From contig DBAV01000211.1 of the NCBI GenBank assembly GCA_002291875.1, positions 506 through 5,638 of the forward strand: a DNA stretch of 5,133 nt. Reading direction: 5' to 3'. This stretch comes from Hyphomonadaceae bacterium UBA1001. Its GTDB lineage: Bacteria; Pseudomonadota; Alphaproteobacteria; Caulobacterales; Aquidulcibacteraceae. Below are positions 4,959-5,133 of this stretch, piece after piece. How positions within the stretch are numbered: the first letter of the stretch is position 1; the number at the start of each line of letters is the position of its first letter. The notes beneath the pieces are model-generated. The model ran no database searches, had not been told where the DNA came from, and saw only the letters and a list, made by a program, of their open reading frames with translations. A program made the position numbers and the translations under genes.

Positions 4959-4983
4959 GCGGGCCTCCGGGCCCGCTTTGTTC
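4959..4983 (+). terminator. probable intrinsic terminator of bamE (first palindrome)
   Basis: GCGGGCC (4959-4965) pairs perfectly with GGCCCGC (4970-4976) around the tetraloop TCCG, and TTTGTT follows directly. It starts 11 bases after the bamE stop codon. The T tract is short but reasonable for a GC-rich genome. The same palindrome recurs nearby without a good T tract, so termination may be a secondary use of a repeat element. Confidence 0.55.
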
Positions 4984-4992
4984 GGCAGGCGA

Positions 4993-5014
4993 GGCTGGTT
5001 CGCGCCGCATCGGA
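4993..5014 (+). repeat. 22-bp direct repeat, copy 1
   Basis: This begins GGCTGGTTCGCG and ends CCGCATCGGA. It is identical at 22 of 22 bases to 5112-5133 and is followed after GC by the second palindrome. Confidence 0.85.
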
Positions 5015-5016
5015 GC

Positions 5017-5047
5017 GCGGGCCTCCGGGCCCGCCTTGCTCGGCCGG
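5017..5047 (+). repeat. second palindromic unit, direct copy
   Basis: The 18-base palindrome (5017-5034) is identical to that at 4959-4976, offset by 58 bases. The following 13 bases (CTTGCTCGGCCGG) differ from the first copy (TTTGTTCGGCAGG) at three positions. The T-rich tail is degraded, so this copy is less likely to terminate transcription. Confidence 0.75.
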
Positions 5048-5058
5048 TAATCAAGATT

Positions 5059-5081
5059 GCGGGCCTGGAAGCCCGCGGTCC
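5059..5081 (-). repeat. third palindromic unit, inverted copy
   Basis: Read on the minus strand, this is GGACC followed by the GCGGGC stem and its complement. It matches 4954-4976 at 21 of 23 bases, including the non-palindromic GGACC side. That side shows the true orientation is inverted, which the symmetric core alone could not. The plus-strand stem is GCGGGC/GCCCGC with a six-base loop, CTGGAA. Confidence 0.7.
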
Positions 5082-5111
5082 GCGCGCGCCTCTTTCCGAT
5101 TCGGTGGAAAT

Positions 5112-5133
5112 GGCTGGTTCGCGCCGCATCGGA
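5112..5133 (+). repeat. 22-bp direct repeat, copy 2, at the window edge
   Basis: This is identical to 4993-5014, 119 bases downstream, and ends exactly at the last base of the window, so the true length of the repeat is unknown. Just before it is a small dyad, TTTCC (5093-5097) with GGAAA (5106-5110), around the near-palindrome CCGATTCGG. Confidence 0.85.

Larger units (their letters stand above)
4954..5133. repeat. REP/BIME-like palindromic repeat cluster, probably continuing past the window
   Basis: The whole non-coding stretch after bamE is built of related pieces. Three GC-rich palindromes occur at 4959-4976, 5017-5034 and 5059-5076. The first two are identical over 18 bases, and with their 3' flank they match at 28 of 31 positions (4959-4989 against 5017-5047). 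The third is an inverted copy of the first: its 23-base segment 5059-5081 is the reverse complement of 4954-4976 at 21 of 23 positions. A perfect 22-base direct repeat links units (4993-5014 and 5112-5133). No coding potential is convincing here. Mixed direct and inverted palindromes after a gene end are the hallmark of REP/BIME-type elements. No transposase gene is present in the window. Confidence 0.75.

Noticed and set aside
4944..5129. Minus-strand open frame of 61 codons in the repeat cluster
   Set aside because: It is made entirely of the palindromic and 22-bp repeats, has no ribosome binding site, and its residues simply repeat (MRREPA-like segments).
4954..5133. CRISPR array
   Set aside because: Repeats are irregularly spaced, partly inverted and themselves palindromic. 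There are no unique equal-length spacers and no cas genes.

Overview
This window is a very GC-rich (visibly about 70%) stretch of bacterial chromosome, almost certainly from an alphaproteobacterium. Three things point there: a Complex I NDUFS4-type accessory subunit, a ubiquinol-cytochrome c (CBP3-type) assembly chaperone, and the gene order bamE divergent from [chaperone - plsX - fabH - ihfA]. From recalled gene orders, relatives of Caulobacterales, Maricaulales or Rhodobacterales seem most likely; the genus cannot be fixed from the sequence alone. Nothing looks like a prophage, IS element, CRISPR array or defence island. The content is core metabolism plus a repeat cluster at the right edge.

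Left part (1-1271). Three dispersed tRNA genes, Thr(GGT) and Arg(TCT) on + and Pro(GGG) on -, bracket two small genes transcribed away from each other. On the - strand is an unrecognised acidic 98-residue protein (209-505). On the + strand is the 101-residue NDUFS4-like Complex I subunit (648-953). An 8-bp hairpin sits across the stop codon of the latter and 18 bases before tRNA-Arg. The tRNA-Thr has an unusual acceptor stem with a C-A mismatch.

Central part (1286-4321, - strand). A tightly packed cluster reads, in transcription order: cytochrome bc1 chaperone, plsX (phosphate acyltransferase), fabH (KAS III), a DNABII (IHF/HU) protein, then tRNA-Pro only 14 bases downstream. PlsX and FabH both draw on acyl-ACP chemistry: FabH starts fatty-acid elongation from acetyl-CoA and malonyl-ACP, and PlsX turns acyl-ACP into acyl-phosphate for phospholipid synthesis. 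plsX/fabH overlap by a GTGA junction and fabH/ihfA by 28 bases, so this is very likely one operon. Two genes that I expect in this neighbourhood in many alphaproteobacteria are absent: the YceD/DUF177 gene before plsX and the merR-like gene after ihfA. The DNABII protein is odd: the proline that normally intercalates into DNA is replaced by phenylalanine.

Right part (4322-5133). A 155-bp divergent intergenic region separates the chaperone operon from bamE, an outer-membrane lipoprotein of the BAM complex. Directly after bamE lies a cluster of GC-rich palindromes in direct and inverted orientation. They are joined by a perfectly repeated 22-base linker that runs to the last base of the window, so the cluster probably continues beyond it. 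The first palindrome probably doubles as the bamE terminator. This REP/BIME-like array is the least explained structure in the window. I found no convincing undescribed multi-gene system. All gene-free stretches are under 200 bases; the five main ones are 77-208, 506-647, 1072-1193, 4322-4476 and 4948-5133.
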